Origin: SAR86 cluster bacterium SAR86E
GTDB lineage: Bacteria; Pseudomonadota; Gammaproteobacteria; Magnimaribacterales; D2472
Length of the DNA stretch: 64,000 nucleotides
Assembly: GCA_000307935.1 (NCBI GenBank)
Contig: AMWX01000001.1
Location: forward strand, 1 to 64,000
Direction of reading: 5' to 3'
Shown here in pieces: positions 53,702 to 64,000 of the stretch. The translations under genes were made by a program, and so were the position numbers. The notes below the pieces were generated by a model. It did not search any database, was not told the origin of the DNA, and saw only the letters and a program-made list of their open reading frames with translations. Every line of letters starts with the position of its first letter. Position 1 is the first letter of the stretch.

Positions 53702-54832
53702 ATGGACCCCTTTAAAAACATTAGACCGTATACTGATGCTGAAGTAGCTGGAGTTCTTAAGTCTCTTGTAAATAATCCATCAGTTTTAAAAGCTTTAATA
53801 GGATTTCAGTTTCCTGGAATTCTTGCAAAAGCTCCTTTTGTAAAATTTATTGTTAAACAAAAACTTATTTCTCAAATAAAAACTATCTACACAATTGATG
53901 ACTATCAAATGATTTTTAAAGATTTGATGGAGAAAGTTGTTAAAGAGTCTATTGCATCTTTTGAAGTAAACGGTCTAGAGAAATTAAATAAAAACGAAAA
54001 TTACCTATACATTTCAAACCATAGAGACATTTCCTTGGATGCAGCTTTACTTGCGTTGCATTTGCATAAATCTGGTTTTAGGACATTTAACATAGCAGTG
54101 GGCAATAATCTCATGGAGGAATCTTGGGCCTCAGATCTCTTTCGATTAAATAAAAGTTTTATAATTCAAAGGTCTGGCGTAACTAAAAAAGAAATATATT
54201 CAGGTTTGTCACTTGCTTCACAATTTATTTATCAGAGCATCTTTCGGGATAATACCTCTGTATGGATTGCTCAAAAACAGGGAAGAGCAAAAGATGGAGT
54301 TGATGCAACAGATCCAGCTATGCTTAAAATGATCCACCTTACTGAAAGAAAATTACAATCTGAGGCTAGTTATTTTAATTCTCTAAAAGTTGTATCAGTT
54401 TCAATTTCTTATGAATACGATCCAAATGATAAATTAAAAGCCAAGGAATTAGATTTATCGCAATCAAATAGCGAGTATGTAAAAGAAAAGGATGAGGATC
54501 TTAAAAGTATTGCCAATGGCATTATTGGCATCAAAGGCAATGTGAGTATAAATTTATCTGAACCGATGAAATTTGCTGAGGCTGATGATTATCAGATGAT
54601 TTCAAATAAAATAACTCAGTCGATAATCTCATCATATAAGCTGCATGCATCTAACTATGCAGCTTGTAATTTGTTAGGTATAGATTTTACACAAGACTCA
54701 TACAGCTCCGAGGAAATTGCTGAGGCAGAAAAAGAGCTTAATCAAAGAGTTAAATCTTTGGAGATAGGCGCTCGATCTAAGTTATTAGAACAATACGCCA
54801 ATCCCGTTATTAGAAAGATACAATCAACTTAG
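53702..54832 (+). CDS. Acyltransferase (PlsC/LPLAT superfamily)
   Basis: A 376-aa glycerolipid-type acyltransferase. Catalytic block ISNHRDISLDAALLA (about 104-118) with the His/Asp pair spaced one residue wider than the usual NHX4D, then an RSGVTKKEIYSG substrate loop (about 157) and WIAQKQGRAKDG (about 197). The C-terminal 140 residues are not recognised. No TM helix is obvious. It starts 4 nt after oadB but probably serves lipid metabolism. It converges on amtB with a 4-nt overlap. Confidence 0.8.
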   Translation: MDPFKNIRPYTDAEVAGVLKSLVNNPSVLKALIGFQFPGILAKAPFVKFIVKQKLISQIKTIYTIDDYQMIFKDLMEKVVKESIASFEVNGLEKLNKNENYLYISNHRDISLDAALLALHLHKSGFRTFNIAVGNNLMEESWASDLFRLNKSFIIQRSGVTKKEIYSGLSLASQFIYQSIFRDNTSVWIAQKQGRAKDGVDATDPAMLKMIHLTERKLQSEASYFNSLKVVSVSISYEYDPNDKLKAKELDLSQSNSEYVKEKDEDLKSIANGIIGIKGNVSINLSEPMKFAEADDYQMISNKITQSIISSYKLHASNYAACNLLGIDFTQDSYSSEEIAEAEKELNQRVKSLEIGARSKLLEQYANPVIRKIQST

Positions 54833-56115
54833 CCTGTATGATAAGCGCTTTCATTATGCTCGGTTAAGTCCAAGCCTTCATGCTCATTATCATGACTAAC
54901 CCTTAAATCAGCTATTAATGATGTAATCTTTAAAGCAATCCAAGAAAAGACCAGAGTCCAAATACATATAACCACAACACCTTGGAGTTGAATCATAAAT
55001 TGATCAAAGACAGATGGATCAAATCCTGCGGCTCCCGCTCCAAGAAAGCCATCTGGCTTTCCAATAAAAGCTAACATTAAAATGCCTAAAATTCCTCCAA
55101 CACCATGAACAGGGAAGACGTCGAGTGAATCATCGATCTTAAAGAAGCCCTTGATCATTTGTGTCGCGTAGAAGCATATAAGACCAGCCAATAGACCAAT
55201 GAGTAATGCTCCTTGAGGGCCAACTGTTCCAGATGCAGGTGTAATGGTTGCTAAACCTGCCACCATTCCAGTTGCTATACCTACAACTGTTGGTTTACCA
55301 GTTTTAATCCATTCAACTGTCATCCAAGTTAGAGCACCAACAGCTGCACTAATGTGGGTTACAAGAATGGCCATTGCAGCGTTTGAATCAGCAGCAACTG
55401 CACTTCCGCCGTTAAAGCCAAACCATCCTACCCAAAGCATTGCAGCACCCATTACTACCATGGGTCTGTTATGAGGAACCAATGAACCACCTGGAAAACC
55501 TTTCCTGGGCCCAAGCATCATGGCAGCAACCAAGGCACCAACACCACAGGTGGCATGAACCACCAGCCCACCTGCAAAATCAATTACTCCGATGCTTCCT
55601 AGATAGCCTCCACCCCATACCATATGACATGCAGGTAAATACACTAAAGTTACCCATAGAACGGTAAAAATACACATAGCACTAAATTTCATTCGCTCGG
55701 CGAATGCGCCCACCACTAAAGCAGGAGTGATCACTGCAAACGTCATTTGAAATACCACAAATAAGCTTTCAGGCAAAGTGCCTGATGCAGAATCTCTAGC
55801 TAGATTTGATAAGAAAAAAGCATCAGTTCCACCAATGATTGAACCACTTCCTGTAAAAGCTAAGCTGTACCCATAAATAACCCAAACCACCGAAACAATG
55901 CAACAAATTGCAAAACATTGCATCAGCACAGATAAGATATTTTGCGACCTAACCAGCCCACCATAGAATAGAGCCAATCCAGGAAGAGTCATAAACAAGA
56001 CCAAGGCAGTAGCAGTAAGTATCCAGGCAGTATCTCCAGGATTTACTTCAGAGGAGAGGGCAGCCGGAGAGAGAATAGTGGCAAGCGCAATAAGACAATA
56101 GTTAAATAATTTCAT
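54829..56115 (-). CDS. amtB: Ammonium transporter AmtB
   Basis: Trimeric NH4+/NH3 channel, 428 aa. It starts with a cleavable signal (SPAALSSEV) and VNPGDTAWILTATALVLFM, has FYGGLVRSQN, CHMVWGGG, the twin pore His in VVHATCG and VFPVHGVGG, and about eleven TM helices. AAGGAG 6-11 nt upstream fixes the start at 56115. It follows glnK by 13 nt; the pair is the classic P-II-gated unit. The sigma-54 site at 56502-56517 should drive it in nitrogen limitation. Confidence 0.94.
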   Translation of the reverse strand: MKLFNYCLIALATILSPAALSSEVNPGDTAWILTATALVLFMTLPGLALFYGGLVRSQNILSVLMQCFAICCIVSVVWVIYGYSLAFTGSGSIIGGTDAFFLSNLARDSASGTLPESLFVVFQMTFAVITPALVVGAFAERMKFSAMCIFTVLWVTLVYLPACHMVWGGGYLGSIGVIDFAGGLVVHATCGVGALVAAMMLGPRKGFPGGSLVPHNRPMVVMGAAMLWVGWFGFNGGSAVAADSNAAMAILVTHISAAVGALTWMTVEWIKTGKPTVVGIATGMVAGLATITPASGTVGPQGALLIGLLAGLICFYATQMIKGFFKIDDSLDVFPVHGVGGILGILMLAFIGKPDGFLGAGAAGFDPSVFDQFMIQLQGVVVICIWTLVFSWIALKITSLIADLRVSHDNEHEGLDLTEHNESAYHTG

Positions 56116-56128
56116 TTTTTTCTCCTTG

Positions 56129-56517
<389 letters not shown>

Positions 56518-56575
56518 ATTTATAAAGCTATATTTGATACTTTTGAGGGTGTTTGTAAAAGAGTTTTATTTAATT

Positions 56576-56592
56576 TGCACTCTTTTGATGCA
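56576..56592. promoter_or_regulatory. NtrC-like binding site
   Basis: TGCAC-N7-ATGCA is a 17-bp palindrome with the half-site spacing of the NtrC site (TGCACY-N5-RGTGCA). Its centre is about 93 bp before the predicted sigma-54 start of glnK, the usual enhancer position. Its 3' end touches the adjacent terminator hairpin. Confidence 0.6.
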
Positions 56593-56595
56593 AAA

Positions 56596-56625
56596 AATAA
56601 CCGCCAACATTTGTTGACGGTTATT
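56596..56625 (-). terminator. Intrinsic terminator of the torF-glnK-amtB operon
   Basis: A 13-bp stem (56596-56608 with 56613-56625, one G-U wobble) has an ATTT loop. On the minus strand it is followed by a run of T (the complement of 56592-56595 and on). It lies 13 bp after the amtB stop at 56638. It is the clearest intrinsic terminator in the window and separates the two N-regulated units. Confidence 0.85.
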
Positions 56626-56637
56626 ATTATGAGTTAT

Positions 56638-57918
56638 TTACTTAAACTCTGGGTAAGCTTCAACTCCGATTTCTGATGCGTCAAGTCCAAGAGCTTGCTC
56701 TTCATCAGTAGCTCTTATAGGTGTAACCATATTGATTAGGTAAACAGCTCCATAACTAGCTATGAAACCAAAACCAGCAATTGAAATAACACCTACCAGT
56801 TGAATCAAGAATGATGCTTCTGGATTAGTGAATGGGACAACCATAACACCAAAGATTCCAACAATCCCATGAGCAGAGATAGCCCCAACTGGATCGTCGA
56901 TCTTGAGTTTCGAATCAAAAAACAGGATTGATGCGTATACCAATAGGCCGCCTAGGAAACCAATAATTACTGATTCTCCTCCGCTTGGAGCGCTTGGGCC
57001 CGCAGTTATTGCAACTAAACCTGCAATAGCTCCATTTATCACCATAGTCACGTCACTTTTTCCAGTCATTACTAGACTTAATACCAATGCTCCTATGACT
57101 CCGCCAGCAGCTGCCATATTGGTATTTAAGAAGACTTGGCTTACGGCTATTGCACTTGCTTCATCACTGATCACCAGCTCAGAGCCACCATTGAAGCCAA
57201 ACCATCCCAACCAAAGAATCAATACTCCTAATGCTGCTAGGGGAATATTAGATCCAGGCATAGGGTTAATGGAACCATCAGTGCCATATTTTCCATTTCT
57301 TGCACCAAGCAATGTCACAACTCCAAGAGCTGCAGCAGCGCCAAGTAGGTGAACTGTTCCAGATCCAGCATAATCAGAATAACCAAGAACGCTTAAAAAG
57401 CCACCGCCCCAGTTCCAGTATCCTTGAACAGGATATATAAAGGCAGTTAGTATTACTGTGAAAATGAAGAAGGGTATCAATTTCATTCTTCCAGCAACAG
57501 CACCTGAGACGATTGACATAGCAGTGGCTACAAAAACAACCTGAAAAAAGAAGTCAGCTTGTTGGGAATAGTCCATTCCATATGCCATGCCTATTTCTTC
57601 AAGGGGCATGTCAGTGCTTAAACCCCAAGATGTAGCTATAGCTGGAAAAATTCCATATGAGATAGCTTCACCAGCTTCATCAAGCCCGCCAGCAATAGCG
57701 AATACAGCGTCCGCTGGATACATCAAAGCAAAGCCACATACGAGGTACATAACGCATGCAATTGAGAATAGGCCAAGATTTTTGGTAACGATTTCAGAAA
57801 CATCTTTCTTCTGGACTAACCCAGCTTCAAGCATGGTAAACCCAGCGGCCATCCACATGACCAATGCTCCCGACATAATTGCGTAAAAAGTATCTAATGC
57901 AAATTTCATTTCTTCCAT
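56638..57918 (-). CDS. Ammonium transporter, second Amt paralogue
   Basis: 426-aa Amt/MEP protein, clearly not a copy of the first: no cleavable signal, start KFALDTFYAIMSGALVMWMAAGF and LEAGLVQKKDVSE. Pore features remain: GYWNWGGGFL, the twin His in GTVHLLGAA and ISAHGIVGIFG, GWFGFNGGS. It follows its own P-II gene by 14 nt and is followed by the terminator. Two Amt types with different affinity or gating would suit fluctuating ammonium; that is inference. Confidence 0.93.
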   Translation of the reverse strand: MEEMKFALDTFYAIMSGALVMWMAAGFTMLEAGLVQKKDVSEIVTKNLGLFSIACVMYLVCGFALMYPADAVFAIAGGLDEAGEAISYGIFPAIATSWGLSTDMPLEEIGMAYGMDYSQQADFFFQVVFVATAMSIVSGAVAGRMKLIPFFIFTVILTAFIYPVQGYWNWGGGFLSVLGYSDYAGSGTVHLLGAAAALGVVTLLGARNGKYGTDGSINPMPGSNIPLAALGVLILWLGWFGFNGGSELVISDEASAIAVSQVFLNTNMAAAGGVIGALVLSLVMTGKSDVTMVINGAIAGLVAITAGPSAPSGGESVIIGFLGGLLVYASILFFDSKLKIDDPVGAISAHGIVGIFGVMVVPFTNPEASFLIQLVGVISIAGFGFIASYGAVYLINMVTPIRATDEEQALGLDASEIGVEAYPEFK

Positions 57919-57932
57919 ATTAATCTCCTTAA

Positions 57933-58274
<342 letters not shown>

Positions 58275-58865
58275 TTATAAACTTGCTGAAATTGAAAAGA
58301 AGATACCGTCCTCATCCGCACCGTATCCACCATCACTAAAGTCGTATGCAGTAATCCCGCAGTCAAATGACCCACATGTAAAACCATAGCTTACAGTTGT
58401 GTTATCACCGTAATCATCATATTCACCATAAGCAACTGAAACAGGGCCAAATGCATATGAAAATTCAGTGTAATCAGGGGCGCCATCTTGACCAGAAGCT
58501 AAAGTTACACCCAGATCTCCAAAACTTAAGCCTAGGTATATTTCTTCAAAATCAAGACCAGTTTGGTTTTCTGGATAATCAAAAGCAATATATCCAATAT
58601 CAACACCAACTTCACCAAGCGAGAATCCATAACCCGCGTAATAATCTAATTCGCTTCCAGCTCCATCGTTAAAATTAACATTGGATCCCCAAATACCAGC
58701 ATAAAAGCCAGACTCAGCTTCAAAGTCAAAACCGCCTTGAATCGCAGGCCCGTCACTTTGTGTCATTCCTCTCCAAACATAGTCTGAAGCGAAGGCAACA
58801 TTTGCACTTACTGCTGCAAAAGAGGGCATAGCAAGCATACCTACTAGTAAAAACAACTTTTTCAT
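58275..58865 (-). CDS. TorF-family putative porin
   Basis: 196-aa outer-membrane beta protein of the TorF/Gcw_chp family. Signal peptide to about residue 18 (MPSFA-A), then VSANVAFASDYVWRGMTQSD, the family hallmark at the first strand, GGFDFEAESGFYAGIWGSNV (20 shown), and alternating strands. It is very acidic outside the strands (many Asp and Glu), which fits cation (ammonium) passage. Members of this family frequently sit by glnK-amtB, as here. It is first in the sigma-54-driven operon. Confidence 0.87.
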   Translation of the reverse strand: MKKLFLLVGMLAMPSFAAVSANVAFASDYVWRGMTQSDGPAIQGGFDFEAESGFYAGIWGSNVNFNDGAGSELDYYAGYGFSLGEVGVDIGYIAFDYPENQTGLDFEEIYLGLSFGDLGVTLASGQDGAPDYTEFSYAFGPVSVAYGEYDDYGDNTTVSYGFTCGSFDCGITAYDFSDGGYGADEDGIFFSISASL

Positions 58866-58906
58866 AATTTCTCCTATAATTTTTTATGAAGTTATATTTT
58901 TGTTTA

Positions 58907-58922
58907 TGCAATTATCGTGCCA
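58907..58922 (-). promoter_or_regulatory. Sigma-54 (RpoN) promoter of torF-glnK-amtB
   Basis: The minus strand reads TGGCACGATAATTGCA, an exact match to TGGCACG-N4-TTGCA. Predicted start near 58896 leaves about 30 nt of leader to the torF ATG with an AGGAG-type RBS. The N4 and flanks (ATAATTGCAT) are identical to those of the other sigma-54 site, indicating shared control. No clear NtrC site is visible in the 78 bp before the divergent SDR. Confidence 0.88.
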
Positions 58923-59000
58923 ATTCTATTTTAAGCTTTTAAATATAATCATTTTTTTAAATAGCTAGGTATAATTCTTGTTCTATTTAGGAGATAAAAA

Positions 59001-59771
59001 ATGGAACTAAAAGATAAAGTTATAGCAATTACTGGTGGCGCATCGGGTTTGGGTGAAGCCTCGACAAGACACTTTGTATCTCAAGGTGCAAAAGTTATGA
59101 TTCTAGATATTAATGATGATAATGCAAAAACCATATGCGACGAACTGGGTGATGATCATGTTAAATATGTGAATACCAACATTATGGAAGAGCAGCCAGT
59201 CAAGGATGCTATGTCCAAAATTGAAAATGAATTTGGTAAATTACACGTTGCAATAAACTGTGCTGGGACTGGATATGGAGCAAGAATTATAGGCAAAGAT
59301 GCACCTCATCCGTTAGATCATTTTAAGTTTATTATTGATTTAAATTTAGTTGGAACATTTAACGTTATGCGTTTAGCTGCTGAGTTAATGGATAAAAATG
59401 AGCCAATGGAAGATGATGAGAAAGGAGTAATTATTAATACTGCTTCTATTGCTGGTTATGAAGGACAAATTGGGCAATCAGCATATAGCGCTTCTAAAGC
59501 TGGCGTTATCGGATTAACTTTAACTGCTGCAAGGGATCTTGCGAGACATGGTGTTAGAGTAAATACTATTGCTCCAGGTATATTTGATACTCCTCTGATG
59601 AAAATGGCGCCTGACAAGGTAAGGGATCCATTATTAGAATCAACTCAATTCCCTCATAGATTTGGCATACCTTCCGAGTTTGGAAAATTGGCTGCGCACA
59701 TTGTTAAAAACACATATTTAAACGGTGAAACAATTAGACTTGATTCTGCTATGCGAATGAAGCCAAGGTAA
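59001..59771 (+). CDS. SDR, 3-hydroxyacyl-CoA dehydrogenase type 2 (HSD10)-like
   Basis: 256 aa. The start KDKVIAITGGASGLGEAS, then ILDIND (NAD), NCAGTGYGARII and a long insert before NTASIAGYEGQIGQSAYSASK (quoted in part; catalytic Ser, Tyr, Lys), match human HSD17B10-like enzymes, which oxidise 3-hydroxyacyl-CoA and some hydroxysteroids. AGGAG lies 8-12 nt before ATG. TATAAT at 58970-58975 is a -10 candidate. It overlaps the reductase gene by 1 nt. Confidence 0.9.
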   Translation: MELKDKVIAITGGASGLGEASTRHFVSQGAKVMILDINDDNAKTICDELGDDHVKYVNTNIMEEQPVKDAMSKIENEFGKLHVAINCAGTGYGARIIGKDAPHPLDHFKFIIDLNLVGTFNVMRLAAELMDKNEPMEDDEKGVIINTASIAGYEGQIGQSAYSASKAGVIGLTLTAARDLARHGVRVNTIAPGIFDTPLMKMAPDKVRDPLLESTQFPHRFGIPSEFGKLAAHIVKNTYLNGETIRLDSAMRMKPR

Positions 59772-60754
59772 TGAAATACTCAGCGTATTATGTTGAGGAG
59801 AGTGCGGGTGCTTTTTCTACTTCCATATCTGAGCTAGAACTTGACAATCCACCAATAGGATTTGTCCAAATCAAGGTATCTCATTCATCCCTTAACTATA
59901 AAGATGCTTTATCAGCCTCAGGTAATAAAGGGGTCACGAGAAACTATCCGTTTGTTCCGGGAATTGATGCTGCAGGAACCATCACAGATGCTAATTCATC
60001 GCAATTTGGAGATGGGGATGAGGTTATAGTTACCGGTTATGATATGGGAATGAATACTCCTGGTGGGTTTGGTGAGTATATTAATGTGCCAGCTAATTGG
60101 GTCGTTAAAAAGCCAGAAAACTTGTCCAGTCTAGAGGCTATGTCCATAGGTACCGCTGGCTTAACAGCTGCAGCCAGCGCAATGAAAATTTATGAAACCT
60201 CACAAGCAATAGATCTTCCTGTATTGGTTTCAGGAGCTACCGGAGGAGTTGGTTCTATTGGAGTAATGCTGATGTCTAAATTAGGTAAAGAGGTTTCAGC
60301 ACTAACGGGTAAACCTTCATCAGTTAATTTTCTTAAATCTATTGGTGCTAGCAATATAATCATGCGTGATGAATATTTAGAGGCTTCTGCCAAAGCTATG
60401 GAGAGGCCACAATTCTCTTCTGCGATTGATACTGTTGGGGGAAATATTTTAAGTAGAATGCTTCCTCAAATTTCACCTCATGGTGTTGTTGCATGCTGCG
60501 GAAATGTAGCTGGCATAGATGTTAATACAACAGTGTTTCCATTTATCTTAAGAGGTATTACCCTTGCTGGTATTGACTCAGCAGAATCACCCATAGAATT
60601 TAAAACAGCTATTTGGAATAAATTTGCTGGTGAATGGAAGTTAGATTTATCATCAATGATAAAAATTGTTACTAAGGAAAATTTGCAACAAGAGGTTGAC
60701 CTTATTTTGCAAGGCGGCCAACAAGGAAGAATAGTCTTACAACATGGAGAATAA
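59771..60754 (+). CDS. acuI: Quinone oxidoreductase-like MDR, AcuI/YhdH family
   Basis: 327-aa medium-chain reductase without zinc. SSLNYKDALSASGNKGVTRN, FVPGIDAAGTI, GGFGEYINVPANWVV and GATGGVGSIGVMLMSK (NADPH loop, about 155) follow AcuI/YhdH from end to end. The family's established reaction is acryloyl-CoA to propionyl-CoA, which detoxifies a product of DMSP breakdown; related enoyl-CoAs are possible. TAATGA junction with an HSD10-like SDR suggests joint action on a CoA ester. Symbol given on family level. Confidence 0.85.
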   Translation: MKYSAYYVEESAGAFSTSISELELDNPPIGFVQIKVSHSSLNYKDALSASGNKGVTRNYPFVPGIDAAGTITDANSSQFGDGDEVIVTGYDMGMNTPGGFGEYINVPANWVVKKPENLSSLEAMSIGTAGLTAAASAMKIYETSQAIDLPVLVSGATGGVGSIGVMLMSKLGKEVSALTGKPSSVNFLKSIGASNIIMRDEYLEASAKAMERPQFSSAIDTVGGNILSRMLPQISPHGVVACCGNVAGIDVNTTVFPFILRGITLAGIDSAESPIEFKTAIWNKFAGEWKLDLSSMIKIVTKENLQQEVDLILQGGQQGRIVLQHGE

Positions 60755-60756
60755 TT

Positions 60757-60888
60757 ATGTCCGATAAATATGATGAATATTTTGACTCACAGGAAGCTAA
60801 TGAAGACAGCAAATCTGATTCAAGGGTCGCTCTAATACTGATCGCAGTTTTTGTTGTCGGTATGGTTTTTTGGGTTTCTGGTCAGTAA
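60757..60888 (+). CDS. Small 43-aa single-TM protein
   Basis: 43 codons: an acidic N-terminus (MSDKYDEYFDSQEANEDSKS) and one C-terminal TM helix (ALILIAVFVVGMVFWV). It starts 2 nt after the acuI-like gene with GGAG about 6 nt before the ATG, and ends exactly where convergent trxB ends. Good RBS, position and topology make it a credible gene. No family recognised. Confidence 0.6.
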   Translation: MSDKYDEYFDSQEANEDSKSDSRVALILIAVFVVGMVFWVSGQ

Positions 60889-61857
<969 letters not shown>

Positions 61858-61890
61858 TTATCTTTTATAACTAAAATTGTTATATCTCAA

Positions 61891-61896
61891 TATAAT
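61891..61896 (+). promoter_or_regulatory. Candidate -10 element for ftsK
   Basis: An exact TATAAT lies 20 bp before the presumed ftsK start. No convincing -35 is seen at 16-18 bp upstream (region 61868-61875), so this is tentative. The site is within the trxB/ftsK divergent gap. Confidence 0.35.
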
Positions 61897-61916
61897 ATAT
61901 TTAAACGGAGCCAATC

Positions 61917-64000
61917 ATCGTAAAAAAACTAGATCAATCAAACCCATCCGCTGGAACACTAAAGAATGTTCTTGCTTTTTTATGTTTGGGTACAGTGCTT
62001 TATATTTTTATCTCACTGGTATCATATTCGTCAGTTGATCCAAGTTTTTCAAGTCTTAGTTCACAAAATGGAACTGTAGAAAATTTAGGGGGTCCATTTG
62101 GAGCCTATTTATCAGATGCCTTATTTTCTGCTCTTGGTTTAGGCGCATATTTAATCTTGTTCATTGCATCTTATATAGCAGTGAGACTAATCTTTTTTTA
62201 TCAGACCTCATCAAGACTCAATAAGATTATTAAGCTAGCTTCAATTTTGGTTTTACTGTCTTCGTTCTCAGCTTTATGTGAGTATTATTACTCTGGTGAT
62301 TTATTTCCTCAATCCTCTTCAGGTGGGCTATTAGGTGCATTATTTTTTACAAGCCTTTCAGGGATATTTGGTATCGTTGGCTCATTAATTTTTATTATAA
62401 TTTTCTTTTTGGCATCCATATCACTAACATTTTCATTTTCTTGGCTGCTTGTTGTCGATGGTATTGGCTCAGGATCAGTTTTGATTGCAAGAACATTGGG
62501 TGCAAAACTTAATAGTCTTTTTCAATTAATCCTCAAATATCTCAAGGAAATTGATCTATCAAAGCTTCGAAATAAAGAAACTGCATCTAAATCAAATAAT
62601 CTTTTCAACGAAAAACCACGAGAACTTAATTTACCTAAACCATCGCAGGATGAACCAATTGTAAGCAAGCAAGAAAAGCCTATATCAGAGCCCAAACAAG
62701 AAACTATTAAGCCAGAGCCTGCCGCAAGCTCAACAGTCTATAAGGCTAAAGAAAAATCTGGATTAAGCGAGATGCCTTCAACAGATTTGTTGGATAGGGT
62801 TCTTGACGATGGATCTTCATTGAGTCAAGAGCAGCTTGAAGAGGTTGCAGATAAGTTAGAAATAAAGTTACTTGAATTTGGAGTTGAAGCAAAAGTTGTA
62901 TCCGTGATACCTGGACCGGTTGTGACTAGATTTGAAATTCAGCCAGCTCCAGGCACTAAAGCGAGTAAAATAACAAATATTGCTCAAGATATTGCTAGAT
63001 CTCTTGCTGTAATGAGCGTAAGGGTTGTAGAGGTTATTCCTGGAAAATCTGTAGTAGGGATTGAGATTCCCAATACAAACAGAAAAATGGTGCGCCTAAC
63101 CGAAATTCTATCATCAGAAAAGTTTACTAATTCCTCTTCTCCACTATCAATGGCTTTGGGTCATGATATTGCAGGGAAACCTATAGTTGTAGATTTAGCA
63201 AAAATGCCACATTTACTAGTAGCGGGTACAACTGGCTCAGGAAAGTCTGTTGGCATTAATGCAATGCTTTTGAGTTTGCTGTTTAAATCTGATCCTGAAG
63301 ATGTTCGTTTAATCATGATTGATCCAAAGATGCTTGAATTATCTGTTTATGAAGGAATTCCTCATTTATTAACACCAGTGATCACTGACATGACCGATGC
63401 ATCAAATGGTTTAAGGTGGTGCGTAGCAGAAATGGATAGAAGGTATAAGCTCATGTCAGAGATGGGCGTTCGAAATTTAGCAGGTTTTAATGCCAAGGTC
63501 GCAGAGGCCATTGCAGCAGGAGATCCTTTGATGGATCCTTTTAAGGAAGATGAAGAAATACATTTAGAAGAACTTCCTTCTATAGTGGTGGTTGTAGATG
63601 AGTTTGCAGACATGATGATGTTGGTTGGAAAAAAAGTTGAACATCTAATTGCAAGAATTGCTCAAAAAGCAAGAGCAGCTGGCATTCATTTAATATTAGC
63701 AACACAGAGACCTTCGGTAGATGTAATTACTGGCCTAATTAAGGCCAATGTCCCTACGAGAATAGCATTTCAAGTTTCATCAAAAATTGATTCAAGAACT
63801 ATTCTTGATCAGGGTGGTGCTGAGCAATTACTCGGAGCTGGAGATATGCTCTATCTTCCCGCAGGGCAAGGAGTCCCAGAAAGGGTTCATGGGGCATTTG
63901 TTGGAGATGACGAAGTGCATAGAGTGGTTGATAGCTGGAAACAAAAAGCTGAACCAAATTATTTAGATGAAATTACCTCTGAGCTTCAAGAAACTGGACC
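61917..64000 (+). CDS. ftsK: DNA translocase FtsK (3' partial), no canonical start codon
   Basis: Cell-division DNA pump. Membrane domain with several TM helices (about 15-190) including [13 protein letters not shown] and [13 protein letters not shown], a charged linker (about 215-290), then the motor: [19 protein letters not shown] (Walker A) and [14 protein letters not shown] (Walker B), plus [12 protein letters not shown]. The C-terminal end and gamma domain lie past the window. The frame has a stop at 61902-61904 and then no ATG, GTG or TTG until TTG 61986, which would cut TM1. GGAG (61907-61910) stands 6 nt before ATC at 61917, which I take as the start; a base error at an ATG is the alternative. 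Confidence 0.88.
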   Translation, partial: MVKKLDQSNPSAGTLKNVLAFLCLGTVLYIFISLVSYSSVDPSFSSLSSQNGTVENLGGPFGAYLSDALFSALGLGAYLILFIASYIAVRLIFFYQTSSRLNKIIKLASILVLLSSFSALCEYYYSGDLFPQSSSGGLLGALFFTSLSGIFGIVGSLIFIIIFFLASISLTFSFSWLLVVDGIGSGSVLIARTLGAKLNSLFQLILKYLKEIDLSKLRNKETASKSNNLFNEKPRELNLPKPSQDEPIVSKQEKPISEPKQETIKPEPAASSTVYKAKEKSGLSEMPSTDLLDRVLDDGSSLSQEQLEEVADKLEIKLLEFGVEAKVVSVIPGPVVTRFEIQPAPGTKASKITNIAQDIARSLAVMSVRVVEVIPGKSVVGIEIPNTNRKMVRLTEILSSEKFTNSSSPLSMALGHDIAGKPIVVDLAKMPHLLVAGTTGSGKSVGINAMLLSLLFKSDPEDVRLIMIDPKMLELSVYEGIPHLLTPVITDMTDASNGLRWCVAEMDRRYKLMSEMGVRNLAGFNAKVAEAIAAGDPLMDPFKEDEEIHLEELPSIVVVVDEFADMMMLVGKKVEHLIARIAQKARAAGIHLILATQRPSVDVITGLIKANVPTRIAFQVSSKIDSRTILDQGGAEQLLGAGDMLYLPAGQGVPERVHGAFVGDDEVHRVVDSWKQKAEPNYLDEITSELQETG

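Noticed and set aside
56903-57352. 149-codon open frame opposite the second amt gene
   Set aside because: It runs antisense to a clear transporter and its Pro/Thr-rich product is what the reverse of Ala/Gly-rich codons gives; no RBS or domain.

Overview
The window reads as chromosomal DNA of a free-living, AT-rich (mid-30s % GC by eye) marine-type gammaproteobacterium. A SAR86-like or related oligotrophic lineage is my best guess, but this is inference and no rRNA is present to test it. Support comes from the Gram-negative envelope genes (type II secretion, porins, lipoproteins, an autotransporter-like barrel), PhoBR, P-II/AmtB, a Na+-pumping decarboxylase and very tight packing. Many genes overlap by 1-20 nt and convergent genes often share their stop codons. 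I see no tRNA, rRNA, CRISPR array, insertion sequence or prophage. Only two stretches longer than 300 bp lack a large gene (5354-5742 and 32312-32709), and both hold a small ORF and signals.

Layout. 0-2.8 kb: MacAB-like efflux set (ATPase cut by the window edge, lipoprotein adaptor, permease). 2.8-5.4 kb: glycosyltransferase, a half-size glycosyltransferase-like protein and an ELM1-family protein. 5.4-8.3 kb: 59-aa protein, prepilin peptidase (the missing peptidase of the T2SS further on), gamma-glutamyltransferase. 8.3-13.2 kb: minus-strand SDR / acyl-CoA synthetase / KstD-like flavoprotein / SDR operon. 13.2-17.4 kb: lipoprotein subtilase with a C-terminal barrel-like region; acyl-CoA synthetase. 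17.5-36 kb: phosphate and secretion block, with phoBR, a compact gspCDEFGHIJKLM operon, ppx-ppk2, then Pho-box-like repeats in front of a small ORF and in front of pit - porin - beta-propeller phytase. 36-49.6 kb: CoA-linked catabolic block (two SDRs, acyl-CoA synthetase, two DUF35 proteins, two thiolase-fold proteins that appear to lack the nucleophilic Cys, two crotonases, SnoaL-like and metallo-beta-lactamase-fold proteins, and a sterol-methyltransferase-like enzyme). 49.6-54.8 kb: GDPD phosphodiesterase, oadGAB, acyltransferase. 54.8-58.9 kb: two glnK-amtB units plus a TorF-family porin, each unit behind a good sigma-54 promoter. 59-64 kb: SDR, AcuI/YhdH-like reductase, trxB, and the 5' part of ftsK, which lacks an ATG/GTG/TTG start.

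How it fits together. Three themes stand out: nutrient scavenging under regulatory control (PhoB for P, RpoN/NtrC for N); export of enzymes to or beyond the outer membrane (T2SS, surface lipoproteins, barrel-linked protease); and CoA-dependent breakdown of a bulky substrate whose enzyme set resembles steroid side-chain and ring catabolism. The most novel-looking items are the Pho-box-linked 41-codon ORF or leader, the phytase lipoprotein in the Pi-uptake cluster, and the paired DUF35/Cys-less thiolase module.
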